In this document: in pieces, positions 47,065-59,578 of the stretch
Position numbering within the stretch: the first letter of the stretch is position 1
How the letters are laid out: the number at the start of each line of letters is the position of its first letter
Source: Henckelia pumila
Lineage: Eukaryota > Streptophyta > Magnoliopsida > Lamiales > Gesneriaceae
Reading direction: 5' to 3'
DNA length: 64,000 nt
Assembly: GCF_033568475.1 (NCBI RefSeq)
Contig: NC_133123.1
Location: 61,697,522-61,761,521 of the forward strand
Translations under genes and position numbers: made by a program
The notes under the pieces: generated by a model
The model's input: the letters and a program-made list of their open reading frames with translations, nothing else
Told to the model about the DNA's origin: nothing
Databases searched by the model: none

Positions 47065-47164
47065 TTGCTCAGATCAAGCGATTAAATTAATCGATTGTAC
47101 AAAAATTTTTTAAGCCTCGGTTTTTGAAACAAAATAAATATTTTTTTAAAAAAATAAAATTTTT

Positions 47165-47335
47165 CGGGCAAAAAAAAAAACACGGGCAGCGATTGGATCG
47201 CTGCCCGGGGGGCAGCGAGGGTCGCTGCCCATGGGCGGCGACGTGATCGCTGCCCAAGGCAGCGCACAGAGCTGCCCAGGGCAGCGATCGTCGCTGCCCT
47301 AGGGGCAGCCCGGGAGCGTCCCGGGCGGCCCGCGA
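47165..47335. repeat. GC-rich short-repeat block in the copia leader
   Basis: GGGCAGCGAT and its inverse ATCGCTGCCC alternate many times, so the stretch could fold into several hairpins. It stands out sharply from the AT-rich DNA on both sides. Confidence 0.85.
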
Positions 47336-48850
47336 AAATTAATTTTTAATTTTAAAATTAAAATTTTAATATGTTAAAATTCTATTTTTGGTCCGATCGA
47401 AAATTGTTTTTGATTGGTCCACGAGGCGTCGGATCGAATTGTTCGAGTCCGAAAATTTTAAAATTGATTTTTGGATAAATTTGAATATTTGGAAAATTTA
47501 TAGATTTTATCCGTTAAATCAGATTTTATGAAATTAATTATTTTTGGTACAATTGATGATAAGATATAATCTTATGAAAATATTGAGTAAAATATGATTT
47601 TATGTATAAAATTGGATTTTATATGTAAAATATGATTTTATTTGATAAAAAGATAAAATATGATTTTGTATGTAAAATAAGATTTTATATATGAAATATG
47701 ATTTTATCCTTTTAATTTAAATTGTCATTGCATGTTATCCAATAAATTAATTTTGAATTAAATATTATTGGATAAGGATGATCGATTGCCATGACCAATT
47801 TTGTAGGTGTATGTTAAGAATTTACATTTGTTTTTATTGTTGTTGGATTTATTAATGGGCCTGGTTTATGGCCCAATATGAATTGTCATATGTAATAAAA
47901 GTGGGCCTGGTTTATGGCCCGTTTCCACCCCTTAAAATGTATCCCCTACTTGTCATGGTTATTTATTGTAAATACATTAGACTTAGTGGGAGATGAAGAT
48001 TTGAAGACGAAGGTGGGCCCAGCAGACAATAGAGACTGAAGAAATGTAAATTGGAAGCTCAATGTAATAGGATTGCATTGCATACCTGCATATTACCTAG
48101 GATTGGACTAAGACTCGTGATTGGCAACCACGGGTCGATTAGAAATGGAATCGATCATCCTATATAATATATGATATTATAGTTGTATGCATGTTTTAGA
48201 CAAAATTGTATGAATCCCGCAAGCATACAAATTTTTAAAATGATGAGACAAATTTTCAAAAATTAAAATCCCTCATTTTAAATATGATTTAAAATTGATA
48301 TCAAGATAAATAAAGGAAATTTAAAATTTTTTAAATGTTCCTACCTTCCATCAACGATCAATGTATGAGATGCTACCCGCGGATACGGTCCGGCTCATAT
48401 TATTGGGGGGGCCCGTTCGTCGGAAAGCTGTACATTGGATCGACACATATTGTAAGTTGGGTGGAACTCCCATGGGATCGGCTCATATTATTGGGGGATC
48501 CACATGGCGACCGTCCATCACAACTTAATATTGATGGGTCATCTTGACATGTCACAATAAACGGCGTCATATTATTGGGCCCTTATTGGACATGAGGTAA
48601 AAACGTGGAGGTTGCTTTGGAAGCAATCGGGCTCTACCTTTTGAAAATTATGGTTGGCTGATATTATTCGGGACCATAATTTGTCAATTGGACTCCATGT
48701 TCTCACTAAGGAAAGCATTTTCCCGTTTTCACTAGAGGGTAGTGAAATCGTTAAAATAGTGGGAGTGAGATTCATAAAATAAATTTCGCCTATTTTATGT
48801 CTTAGTAAATTAATTAAACAATCATCGATAATTGTCTGTTTCATCTCAGT
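47336..48850 (+). other. Long AT-rich leader of the copia element
   Basis: No long ORF. Contains repeated TATGATTTTA words at 47,530-47,710 and two GGGCCTGGTTTATGGCCC repeats near 47,858 and 47,904. It also holds the CATATTATTGGG repeats listed separately. Probably 5' untranslated region. Confidence 0.7.
48394..48672 (+). repeat. Four spaced copies of a CATATTATTGGG motif in the copia leader
   Basis: GGCTCATATTATTGGGG-like words at 48,394, 48,481, 48,566 and 48,656, about 85-90 bp apart, each within a loosely similar unit. May be an RNA signal; function unknown. Confidence 0.75.
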
Positions 48851-48852
48851 AT

Positions 48853-49550
48853 ATCATTATGATGAATCTTCGTAATCCACATGTTTCAATTCTCCAACAA
48901 AACAAACTTACTGGCGCAAACAATACAGAATGATTCCATAAGTTAAGATTGTCCTAAGTTCGGAAAAGATTTTCTAAGTGTTAGAAAAGGCTTCTCCGAA
49001 AACAGCCCCGGCTGATGTAACTGCCGAAAGGTTGGCCGAACTAGAGAAATGGTTGGACAATGATCTCAAGGCCAAATGTTACATGCAAAATTGGACAAGT
49101 CTAAACAAGTTTGCCATCACTGCAAGAAACCCGGTCATTGGAAACGTAACTGCAAGGAATACCTCGAGCAGTTGCGAACTGCAAAGGGTATGTTTTATAT
49201 TGAAATAAATGTTTCACTTAATACTACTTCTTGGGTATTGGATACCGGATGTGGATCTCACATTTGCAATGATTTGCAGGTGATGACAAGAATTCGCAGG
49301 CTTAGAATGGGTGAGACCCAGCTGAGGCTCGGAAATGGTTCCAGAGTTGAAGCTAAAGCTGTGGGAGATGTTTATTTAATTTTGCAGAACGATTTTAAGT
49401 TACTTTTGAGAGATGTTTTATTTGTTCCAGATTTGATTAAAAACATTATTTCTGTTTCTATGCTTGATAGAGATGGTTATTCTTGTAATTTTGTGAATGA
49501 GATTTGCAATATTTACAAGAATGAATGTTTGATTTGAAGTGGACAATTTA
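48853..49550 (+). pseudogene. Gag remainder and protease of the copia element
   Basis: A zinc knuckle, CHHCKKPGHWKRNC, lies near 49,110-49,155. The aspartic protease follows, with WVLDTGCGSHICND near 49,230 and LLRDVLFVPDLIKNIISVS near 49,405. The Gag domain expected before the knuckle is mostly absent. Confidence 0.88.
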
Positions 49551-49639
49551 AAAACGATCTATATAACTTAAATTAAAAGACGTTCCAATTAATTATGTTG
49601 ATAAACCGGTAACAACGAACAAAAGGAAAATCGATAGTC

Positions 49640-50340
49640 AAAACCCGGCAAACCTTTGGCATGCTAGGCTAGGTCATATTTCCTCAAGGAGGATGAACAA
49701 GCTAGTGGGAGAGGGCGTGTTTGATATGTCTGATATTAACTCTCTACCTACTTGTGAATCCTGCCTGAAAGGAAAAATGACTAAATCTCCTTTTAAGGGG
49801 AAACCTGAGCATAGTCAAAATCTGTTGGATTTGATCCATACAGATGTTTGTGGTCCATTTAGAATTGGTACTCAATATGGCCACACCTACTTCATTACCT
49901 TTACTGATGATTATTCTAGGTATGTGTATTTATATTTAATGAAATATAAGTCTGAAGCATTTGAAAAGTTCAAAGAATTCAAGGCTGAAGTAGAAAACAA
50001 GCTAGGTAAAAGTATTAAAGCACTTCGATCGGATCGAGGTGGAGAATACTTAAGTACCGAGTTTTTGGACTATCTGAAAGAGAATGGGATTCTCTCTCAG
50101 TGGACTCCTCCTATGACACCACAGCTGAATGGTGTATCGGAGCATCGTAATCGAACTTTGTTGGACATGGTTCGATCCATGATGAGCTTCACTGAGCTTC
50201 CACCTTCGTTTTGGGGCTACGTGCTTGAAACGGCGGTGTTGTTGTTGAACAACGTCCACACCAAAGTAGTGGACAAAACACCATACGAGTTATGGAATGG
50301 CAAAGCTCCTATGTATTCGTACTTGAGGATTTGGGGATGT
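49640..50340 (+). pseudogene. Integrase region of the copia element
   Basis: GAG-pre-integrase motif (WHARLGH, then CESCLKGKMTKSPF) at 49,660-49,800. The integrase core follows with DVCGPF, TFTDDYSRY, LRSDRGGEYLS and the NGVSEHRNRTLLDMVRSMM motif near 50,130. Confidence 0.93.
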
Positions 50341-50699
50341 CCTGCTTACGTGAAGCAGACAGTGGGAGATAAGTTGGATAGTCGATCCACCTTATGTTAT
50401 TTTGTAGGGTATCCGAAGAATTCAATCGGATATTATTTCTATCATCCTGCTGAAACAAAGGTGTTTGTTTCAAGGAATGCCACCTTCTTAGAGAAGGAGT
50501 TCTTATTGGATAAGAAAGGCGAGATGATGGAACTCGAAGAAATTCGAGAAGAACCCGAAATACAAAATAATGATCCTACACCTCAGGAACCATTGATGGA
50601 CACGCCTATACCTAGAAGATCCGAGAGGACTTCTAGACCTCCTATTCGATATGGTCTTCTTCTTGAAGGGGATCAAGATGAACCCGACGTTGGATGTGA

Positions 50700-51560
50700 T
50701 CCAAGAAACTTCAAGGAAGCAATTTCTGATGCGGATTCAAATTTATGGCTTGAAGATATGCAGTCGGAAATAGATTCGATGCATACAAAACAAGTTTGGT
50801 CTTTAGTAGATCCTCCCGATGGAATTGTTCCAATAGGGTGTAAATGGATCTACAAGAGAAAGCTTGGGCTGATGGTAAGGTATTGACCTACAAGGCACGA
50901 TTGGTGGCGAAAGGTTATACTCAAAGACAAGGAGTTGACTATGATGAAACCTTTTCACCAGTTGCAATGTTCAAGTCCATAAGAATCCTTATTGTCATAG
51001 CTGCTTGGTATGACTATGAGATATGGCAAATGGATGTGAAGACTGCATTTCTTAATGGAAACATTAAGGAAGAGATCTATATGACGCAGCCTGAGGGATA
51101 CACATCCATGGGAAGCGAGCATAAGGTATGCAAGCTTCAGAGATCAATCTATGGTAAAAAACAAGCATCAAGAAGTTGGAACCAGAAATTTGATGAAACA
51201 ATAAAGGATTTTGGTTTCATCAAGAACCCGGAGGAACCATGCGTGTACAAGAAAGTAGTTAAGGATGCTGTGACATTCTTAGTACTTTATGTTGATGACA
51301 TCCTACTCATTGGGAATGACATAGGGATGTTGCAGTCAACAAAGATATGGTTATCAGGTAGATTCTCGATGAAGGATTTGGGTGAGGCATCCTATATTCT
51401 AGGGATACAGATCTATAGAGATAGATCTAAGAGAATGATAGGACTCACTCAAGCAACCTACATCGACACCATATTGAAACGGTTTTCAATGGATGGGTCC
51501 AAGAGAGGACATCTACCTATGTGTCATGGAGTTTCTCTATCCAGGTCTATGTGTCCCAAG
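50700..51560 (+). pseudogene. Reverse transcriptase region of the copia element
   Basis: Copia RT motifs in order: VPIGCKWIYKRK, YKARLVAKGYTQ, FSPVA, MDVKTAFLNGNIKEEIYM and the catalytic LYVDDILLIG near 51,285, then YILGIQI. Confidence 0.93.
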
Positions 51561-51779
51561 ACTGATGAAGAGATAGAGAAAATGACACATGTACCATATG
51601 CGTCAGCCATTGGTAGTATCATGTATGGGATGATATCTACCAGACCGGATGTAGCATTTGCTTTGAGTGTCATGAGCAGATATCAAGCTAATCCCGGTCA
51701 AATGCATTGGAAAGCCGTGAAGGACATTCTTAAGTACTTACGAAGGACTAAGAATATGTTCATGGTATATGGAGGAAGA

Positions 51780-52274
51780 GAACTAAAATTGGAAGGCTAT
51801 ACCGACTCTAGCTTCCAAAGTGACGTGGATGACTCGAAGTCAACCTCTGGATTTGTGTTCATGCTCAATGGCGGTGCTGTCTCTTGGAAGAGTTCCAAGC
51901 AGGACACCACAGCGGATTCCACCACTGAGGCAGAATACATTGCAGCATCAACTGCTGCTAAAGAGGCCGTTTGGATGAGGAATTTCGTCCAAGAGTTGGG
52001 CGTCATTCCTGAAGTTGTTGGTCCAGTCCCGGTGTACTGTGACAACACGGGTGCCATTGCTCAGGCAAAGGAACCAAGGTCTCATCAAAGATCCAAACAC
52101 GTACTGAGGAAATACCACATCATCCGGGAGATTGTGGAAAGAGGAGACATCACTGTCGAGAGAGTGGCCTCTGCAGACAATATCGCTGATCCACTTACTA
52201 AGCCCTTGCCAGGACAATTATTTGACAAACATCGCGAAGCAATGGGTCTACGTAGTATGACTAGTTGGCTTTAG
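51780..52274 (+). pseudogene. RNase H region of the copia element
   Basis: GYTDSSFQSD, STSGFVFMLNGGAVSWKS, TTEAEYIAAS and the tail RSKHVLRKYHIIREI...ADPLTKPL, the standard end of a plant copia polyprotein. Confidence 0.93.
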
Positions 52275-52288
52275 GGCAAGTGGGAGAT
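52274..52288 (+). promoter_or_regulatory. Polypurine tract of the copia element
   Basis: AGGGCAAGTGGGAGA just before the 3' LTR start TGAAAGAG. Confidence 0.85.
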
Positions 52289-54134
52289 TGAAAGAGTGGG
52301 TGCCCAGTGAGCCAACTTGTGGCTAAGGGCTTTGATGACTCTTTGTATAAACAATCTTTTGTTTAATATAATTTACACTTTTATTAATGGCAATGACTTT
52401 ATCTTTCTTCATATTGTTATATTGTGATATACTATTGTTGTTTTGATAAAGACCTTGAATATACTATAGTGTATGTAAGATGTGGTAGTACATGGGGATG
52501 ACTATCATGAAACACATCTTATAGTCACTGTATATTCTAAATAGTTCCTAGTCGATTGAGCCGTCCGTTAATAAGGATAAGGATCGCTCAAGATTGAGAC
52601 TAGCATTTGCGATGCCGAGTACCACATTTCATTGGTATGGAACATAGAGATGTTCAAAGCATGCAAATGGATATTCATACGATGAATGATCGAACTACCC
52701 TATCCGGACTTTCCAAGTGGTTATCACTTATCGAGTGGATAAAGTCCGCGGTTTTGGTTGTACACCATTAGTCCTTACTACTTGAAACATCATTGAGACT
52801 CTATATGCTAGTACTATACTTTGACTCGTTTACCGACTCTATTGGGGTCATCAGGTGTCGGGATTGGGTACAGTTACAACACATATAGGAGTCGATGCTT
52901 TGTTGTCAAGGATTCACCACATACTTGCGAGTGTGGATATCCTATGCAATCTGAGGAGATATTAGTGTGACGAATATCTGGCCAGAGTACATGATGTGTT
53001 TTAAGAAATGGTTTCTTAGTAGCACATGCGATGTCACTATTTGATCTTCAAGATGCATTGCATAGTTATCGAATCTCGAACGACTCTCGATTTATCAATG
53101 GTTGTTGATTCGATCGGGATATATGGATGAAGGGACCGTACTGTACGCTAACCAAAATCTATTGGTTCTTGTAGGCACTATCAGTGATACCTAGGGAATC
53201 ATGGGGCGATGTTGCTAGGCGCTCTTACCATGATTCGATGGGCAAGTCGAAAATTGTTGTTCCGAGTCACAAGGAGTTGTGAGCCCACGGCTAGCTGTAT
53301 CCCTGAACCATTGAGGGTCACATAGAGTAATGAATTTTTAATCCCCGTTGAGATAGTTAAATTTAAAGAGTTAAATTTAATGAACAAAGAAGTGGGACTT
53401 CTTATTTAAGAGTAGAGGAGTAAGATTTCCTAAAATGACATAGGGATGGGCATTTTTGGAAATCACTGAATTCGGATTCAGAAAATTTATCTTGACTCTA
53501 AAAGATGCAGAAATGGTTTCTGTGAACATTGGTGAAATTGGTTTATCAATCTGAGTCACTATGAATTTTATATTAATTTCTGAACATGTGAGCTTTGCTT
53601 GTCAGGCTTGAACTTATGACTAATGGGCCCTAAGCTGTTAGCAGCCCACATTATAAATAAGTTATTGCAGTACAGAAATTACACAACAGAGGTCACAAAA
53701 TATTTTCGAAAACCCTAGCTGTGTTTTCTCTAAGTGGCCGTCCCCCTCCCTCTCTCTGTCGGGAAAATCCAGCCTGTGAATTTTGAATTTGCAGTCTGGT
53801 TTAACGGATCAAATTTGTTAATTCTCTTCGTAGAAACTTCTGATAGATTTTCTAGTGTAATCTATCAGAGGGATTAAATCTCTGTTCGTGGACCTGATTG
53901 AAGAACAGTTCGTCCATCAGTTCCTGGGAGATACAACAAGAGCAGAGTAATCTGTTGGTGTCGACAATCTCGTTTCGAGATTGGAGGTAAAAATTTATAA
54001 TTGTTATTTAATTTTTACACACACAATTTAATCGTAAAGTTTTGATACCCATTATGAAATCGTTCCATATAAAATTTTAAACTTCCGCTGCACCGGGTAT
54101 CAATTCTGATTGATCTGATCGCCGTTCTCCAACA
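52289..54134 (+). repeat. 3' LTR of the Ty1/copia element
   Basis: 1,846 bp partner of 45,202-47,047, followed by the GTGTT duplication. Confidence 0.95.
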
Positions 54135-54139
54135 GTGTT

Positions 54140-54474
54140 TGCAATTTAATGACCAAATAAATGTATATATATATTTTTTAAAATAACGAGTCGATTAAAT
54201 TTTAATTTTTAATATGTTTAATAATATAATACATAAATATTAATATATTAAATAATTTTTATTTAAATCTTATCGAATTAATTTAGTTGAAATATATATT
54301 ATGTAATTATTTAATTATATATATGTGTGTTGTAAAAGAAAAAAAATAGAAAAATAGAGTATTTGATAATATTTAGAGGATATGAGTTGGAAAAGTTTTT
54401 TGAAAATATAGATCGCGGATCTCTATTTTAAAGGATAGAGGATGAAAAATAGAAGATATGGGTTGAAGATGGCC
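54140..54474 (+). other. Right end of the Harbinger transposon
   Basis: AT-rich non-coding DNA that continues the sequence left of the copia insertion and ends in the inverted repeat GGGTTGAAGATGGCC. Confidence 0.75.
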
Positions 54475-54938
54475 TAAGCATCCAGTAAATCCGATGGTAT
54501 TTTACTACGGGGTTCAAAGCCAAAATATACCTCTTCCGATGAAATAATCTTTCGATTGAATTTTCTAAAAGTCTGCATTACATACATGCATTAATTTTCA
54601 TTTATATGGGGGATTGTTGGGTTTTGGGGCCCATTAGATTTTTATAATTAATTGATCAGGATGATTCGTATTATGAAATTCAAAATTGACTTGATAATTG
54701 GAATCTACATTTTGAGTAGATGTTTTTGGAATATTAATATGCTCAAAACTGATTCGGGGTGAATGAGAAATTAATTATTTAATATTGGTGTATAAAACTC
54801 AATTAATTGTGTAATCGAGAAAATGAGAGTTGTCCCACATTGAAAGAATTTGTCTTTCTATTCCTACATGTATAATATTGTGTATGTCAATAGATTGATT
54901 AAATTCAAGTCAAAAAAGTCAAGCCAACCAACACGTAC
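54475..54938 (+). repeat. 3' end of the old copia remnant, with part of its 3' LTR
   Basis: After the TAA duplication the copia 3' sequence resumes. A short purine tract (ATATGGGGGAT) leads into an LTR start, TGTTGGGTTTTGGGGCCC, at 54,615. The LTR runs 324 bp and is then cut by the next LTR. Confidence 0.7.
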
Positions 54939-56076
54939 TGTAGTAGCCCAGTTCTATTTTACAAAATTAATTTGTTAATCATGTTTAGATTTAATAAAAC
55001 TTGGTTAAGAGATTTTTATATATGATTAAACGGACTAAGAAATCGGACCCAAAACATCCAAAAGTAGAAAATGAGCTTATATGGGCTTGGACAAGTTTGG
55101 ACGATCCGAACTGGGATCGGATGGTCCAATGAGATCGAAGCCAACGATGGCTTTCGGAAGGTACGGGGACGATCGGAGCGTGCGAACTGGGATCGGATCC
55201 TCCGATCGTAGTGCCATGCACGTGGCAATAAGACTTGAACACGTAGCTGCATGCATGAGATCGGAGCCTCCGAAGTGGGGATCGGAGCGTTCGATCTTGA
55301 CCGATCGAAACGTGGCGTGCATGCGCAAATCGAAGCGTCTGATCAAGGTTAATAAATAGGGGTTCCGAGGAGCTCATTTTCACACCTTTTCCAAACCTCT
55401 CCTTTCTTGTAATGGCTCTATTTTAAGGGCTTCGGGACACTTTATTTAAGAGTTGGAGTAGGTAGAAGTATTTCTATAGTTAGCGGACTGTGTTTGTAGT
55501 AGTGGCCAAGCAGCGGAGTTTGGCGAGGTGTCCAGGGATCGTAGCAGGGCTGTGCCCAAGCTTTGGGGTATTCGACATCAGCGAGCTGACGACGGACAAA
55601 GGTATAGCTCTAGCTCCTTTTAGTAAATAGGTAGTATGCTATAGTTTAATTTATGCTTTTAGATCATGATAGATGATGCATGGTTATATTTAATTGTAGT
55701 GTAGCATGGTAGACTTGAAACCTAGATGGATGCTTCTAGGAGCTGCCTTAGAAAGGTACGTAAGTACTGACTGAGATTGCCAGCGGGTATTCATGCTTAT
55801 GTGTTGCATTTATGTGCCATGATTATTGTGGATGCATGATCCATGTTTTACTGCTTTGGAATATTATGATGTATGTGCATTTTATATTGAGCTTGTATCT
55901 TCTTCGAGATAAGCTATGCTTCCGAGGGTGACCAGCCCTTGTTAGGACGTTCTGGGCACTGAGAGTCACTCGACCGACGGGTCGTTCCGTCTCTAGTGTT
56001 TTAGTGGGGCATTCTTGGTCCACGTCCAGTTAGGAGTGAGTGATCGAGTTCAGTGGTTTGATTCTTTGAGGCTACA
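54939..56076 (+). repeat. Partial LTR, gypsy-type, related to the solo LTR at 34,398
   Basis: Starts TGTAGTAGCCC. It shares an ATCATGTTTAGAT-like left part, a TATA-like AATAAATAGGGG (near 55,353), GTGCCCAAGCTTTGGGGTATTCGACATCAGCG and GGTACGTAAGTACTGACTGAG with the 34,398 LTR. It is probably a relative from the same lineage. It carries a block of GGATCGGAGC-like words at 55,098-55,345. Its right part is taken over by the next LTR. Confidence 0.7.
55098..55345. repeat. Short-repeat block (GATCGGAGC / GATCGGATGG words) upstream of the LTR TATA-like box
   Basis: At least six GATCGGA words and their inverses within 250 bp. All open frames here are by-products of the repeat. Confidence 0.7.
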
Positions 56077-57539
56077 TGTGGCGACCCCAGGCTCGACTAC
56101 TAAAAAAAATACCATAATAAAAGAATTACAGTATTTAAAAGAAGCAGCACAAGAACTAATTTTTTTTTTTATAAGATGACCCTCGCTTGATCGGTAGAAC
56201 TTCACCGATCGAGCGAGCAAGAATTGCCAATTCTCGGGTTTGAGCAAAAACAGGCCCCGCTCAATCGGTAGAACTTTACCGATCGAGCGGCCAAGCCCTG
56301 TTCGAAATTTTGCAGATTTTCTTGTGCTGTCCTTTGCTCTTTTCTTGCTATCTTATAACCTAGACTTCAAGGTGAACAATACCAAACATACAAATGCTAT
56401 ATACACTTACCCAAAACCATGATCCAACAACACATAATCTAAACAACTCTAGACTATGCAAAGCTATACAATACAAAAGTTGGATACCATCCAAACTCAA
56501 CATGGTTTAAAAATAAGTTTCCCACAACAAGCTACAACGCAACCCGGAGTACCACTTCTAAACTCTTCCCAATGCTCATGGCCTCCTATAACTTGGCCCT
56601 GAAACACCTGTTGCAATGCACACACAAAAACAAAGCAACAACCGGAAAACCGGTAAGTCTAAAGACTTAGTATGAAAGATGGAACATATAAATAATCACA
56701 AGTAGCCATAGCATGCATTTCAAACCATAAATAACACCTTATGAAATGCAGAATAAATTAAATGGCTAAGAAGGAATAATGCTCAAAGGCTATGCCGGTT
56801 TAGATGCTAGAACACATCACACACCATCAATGCTAGAACTCCTCATTGTTGTTATAAACCCGGTTTTAAGTATTAATGCTCGAATCTCATCATTAATACA
56901 AGATATCGATGTTTAAAACTCATCAACGATATCAGGACAAATCGGTGAGAAAGGTTAGATGCAAGAAACACAACGAGATGACACAATACACAATCACCTC
57001 ATAATATAGCCTAACAAGTAAGCCACAAGCTCATAACTCCAATAAAGAATAGCAAAACACATAAACACATAAAATAGAAACTATTGTGTGATTTAAGGGA
57101 TCGAGAGATCAAACACATCTCGATGCTCATTCCCTGCTTTCGTCATCGTCGAATCATACCTTCCAATCGTGATAGCTAAGTAGCTCCAATCCTCAAGCTA
57201 CAATACACACCAAGCTTGTATCAACTCACTAGATAGAATGATAGAAATATCAAAGCTTGCAACTCAAACCTTGACCAATCTTCAATTGATTCGAATCGGT
57301 GCGAAATCGAACTCGATATATTCTTGAACAATCTGAAATTCATATAAAGTCATTCAATATTGCATTCAACTCATTCCGAAGCTCAACAACTCAAGGCTTG
57401 CTAATTTAATCGAAATTCAAACCGGTGACGTAACGGTTCGAAACCGATAATTCTAACAACTCAAACATCATCTAAACATTGATATATAACTCATATCAAT
57501 ATCATTTTATCACTTAATTTCAAAATCCAGCAGCATATA
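56077..57539 (-). repeat. Partial LTR of a Tekay-like gypsy element, minus strand
   Basis: Starts TGTGGCGACCCC on the + strand. It has the same layout as the LTR at 19,920 (a CACACACAAAAACAAAGCAACAACCGG-like stretch near 56,620 and AACCGGTGACGTAACGGTT near 57,420), but the sequence is a different family. It is cut at 57,539 by the next element. A GATCGGTAGAACTT / CACCGATCGAGCG repeat lies at 56,180-56,300. Confidence 0.7.
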
Positions 57540-59578
57540 TGTGAGACCCCGTTTCTAATCCTCTAATATCGAATAATTAAACATAATCGAACACAATAAG
57601 CCGCGGAAAACGAATCAAAATTTTTTTTTTTGAGCCTCGAGCCCGCGCGAGGTCATCAACTCGCGCGCGCGTAGGCTACACGAGCAGAGGCTCGTGCGTG
57701 GGCAAAATCTCCCGAGCCTCTTCAATTTCCTCGCGCGCGCGAGGTGATTCCTCGCCCGCGCGCAGGAAAAATGGGCAGAGGGGTCGAGGAGCCTGCAAAA
57801 ACAACCAACAAGGAAATTCTAAACATTCCAAGTTCAAACATAATACAAATCAATATTTAGAACATGCCAAATCTAGGTTCTGCCCAAAATACAATAACCA
57901 GTCGAGTTTTATAAATGTGTTCCACTGACTCAACAAAACTAATACAATTTCTAATAGACTCGACCCTACGACACAGAGTCTCACTTCTATCAATCTCACC
58001 CCAAGCTAACCAGGACGACTCGGTCCAGCTCCTGATCCTCCTGTTGCCAAGTTACACATACAAAACAAAGACAACAGCCGGAATAATCCGTTTAGAAATA
58101 TAATTTCTAAGTAAAAGAGACAAAGCATGCATATCAAATAATATATCGAACCCATATATGAAATAACCAAACAATAGTTCCAATAGCATATCAATAACTC
58201 CAAATCAATTGCATAAAGTGCAATGCATGTCTTTAAAACAAGGATTATCAAGTCTGGATAATCACAAGGTAAAAGTTCTCTTTTCTCAATTGGGATCCCG
58301 AGAACAAAATATCACCAACACACCGACTCTCCCGATCGAGGTGTACGGTGCATATTTTTCTCCTCTAGACTCTCGGCACATATAGAGAGTGTTTCTCGAC
58401 AATTGGTAAAAATATGCTAACCAATGTCACTCAACTATAGTCCACAGAACATCTAACTCTTTTGGGCCTCTCTTGCCCGCAAAACAAAGGTAATTGGCTC
58501 AATATGAATGCAATGCAAATCAAAACTCATTCAACTGATTCCAGTAAAACAAATAACATATAATTCAAGAAGCATGAAAGTATGTGATTTTTCCTAGGAC
58601 ACTCGAATCATTCCGGATTCGAGTTAATCGTCCTATACCATTCCAAAGTCGTCTTTTACCTCTTCTTTGATTGACGTAGCTGAAATCCGGACAAGCTACA
58701 AGCACAAAAGGCTCAATCAAACATCATTCGATTCAAGTCAAATAATAAAGTAACCTCGATATCAAACCTCGATCAATTCGTCAACGATTCGAATTCTGTA
58801 ATTTCTGGACTCCAAAATCTGCAACTGAATCTGAAAGGAGATATAAAAGAATTCCAATGTCAATCCATCCAAATCAACCATTCAAACTCAATTTCAACTC
58901 CTAAATCCAAAATTTCATCAATATAAACGATTGATATTCCAAAACTCAAACTGGCGACATAACGGCTATAACTGATCAAATCGAAAATACAGACAGTAAA
59001 ATATAAATCCAATAAACTCAAATCAACCATCAAACCCAAAATGGCTCAAACCCAACAAATCTCCAAAACCCAAATTTCGAATAATCTTTCAAAAATCAAA
59101 ACAATTCCGAACGACGCTTAAATTCAAAACTGACTGAGAATAAACAACCAGAACTCTGCCAAGAACAACATACCCGAAAACCAATCGATTCTAACAATAT
59201 CCGAAAAATGGAAAGTGCCCGATCAAAGATAAACATACGCCATAACGGAGCTCTCGTTGTCGTGATCGCTAATCTGCCTTCAGAATTAAATTCTAACGGA
59301 CGGATCGAGCTCGGACTGAAATCCCAAAGCTTGAGAAATGAGTCGGGGCGTGAAAATGGAGGAGAGAGGCGAGGGAGAGAGGAAGAAGAAGGAGAAGTAA
59401 TGGGGGAAGAAAAGTCAAAGCCTATTAAATATCTAACAATTTCCCCATTCTACGTTTTAGTCCCTGAAAAATCCGAAATTTGCAAAAAGGATCCTGATCA
59501 AAATCAAGTCGGCTCAAGAACTCTGAAATCTCTAATTAACTCAACTAAGCTCAATTAAGATAAATTCGGGGCATTACA
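57540..59578 (-). repeat. 3' LTR of the right-edge gypsy element
   Basis: 2,039 bp. The first 90 bp are nearly the same as at 63,644 onward, and the sequence after the GC-rich block is again nearly the same. Confidence 0.9.
57632..57775. repeat. GC-rich block (CTCGCGCGCGCGAGG words) in the 3' LTR
   Basis: Alternating CGCGCG palindromes with CCTCGCG/CGCGAGG arms. It differs strongly in order and number of words from its partner at 63,741-63,895. Confidence 0.8.

Larger units (their letters stand above)
45202..54134 (+). mobile_element. Ty1/copia LTR retrotransposon inside Harbinger
   Basis: Two LTRs of 1,846 bp each, starting TGAAAGAG and ending CCAACA, with the 5-bp duplication GTGTT at 45,197-45,201 and 54,135-54,139. 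The part order is CCHC knuckle, protease, GAG-pre-integrase, integrase, reverse transcriptase, RNase H, which is the copia order with integrase before RT. The LTRs are equal in length and differ at roughly 1-2 % by eye, so it is young. It is broken: gag is much reduced and there are a few further breaks. I cannot assign the lineage with confidence. Confidence 0.95.
36851..54474 (+). mobile_element. PIF/Harbinger DNA transposon, enlarged by two nested LTR elements
   Basis: The left end GAGCAACTCCAATCG and the inverse complement of the right end (GGCCATCTTCAACCC) agree at most positions. Both are followed inward by a CCTCTATTTT-like stretch. TAA flanks both ends (36,848-36,850 and 54,475-54,477), the usual 3-bp Harbinger duplication. 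Without the nested elements it is about 4.3 kb, a normal size for an autonomous member. It has both expected genes, diverging: a Myb/SANT-like ORF1 on the minus strand and a DDE transposase on the plus strand. Both are broken, so it is inactive. Confidence 0.85.
32093..54938 (+). mobile_element. Old Ty1/copia remnant hosting a nest of later insertions
   Basis: Copia-derived pieces lie at 32,093-34,397, 35,821-36,005, 36,618-36,850 and 54,475-54,938. Between them sit a solo LTR, a MITE-like element and a Harbinger transposon. The left part (5' LTR, gag, protease and most of integrase) is absent, cut at the 5S array boundary. The 3' LTR starts TGTTGGGTTTTGGG at 54,615 behind a short purine tract and is itself cut at 54,938. 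It is clearly older than everything inserted into it and has many breaks. Confidence 0.82.

Noticed and set aside
54991-55383. Four overlapping open frames on both strands near 55,000-55,380
   Set aside because: Produced by the GATCGGA short-repeat block, which lacks stops in several frames; no domain and no start context.
59208-59558. Open frame of 116 residues with a Glu/Gly/Arg-rich stretch
   Set aside because: Lies inside the LTR of a minus-strand element; the rich stretch is a GAGGGAGAGAGGAAGAAG purine tract.
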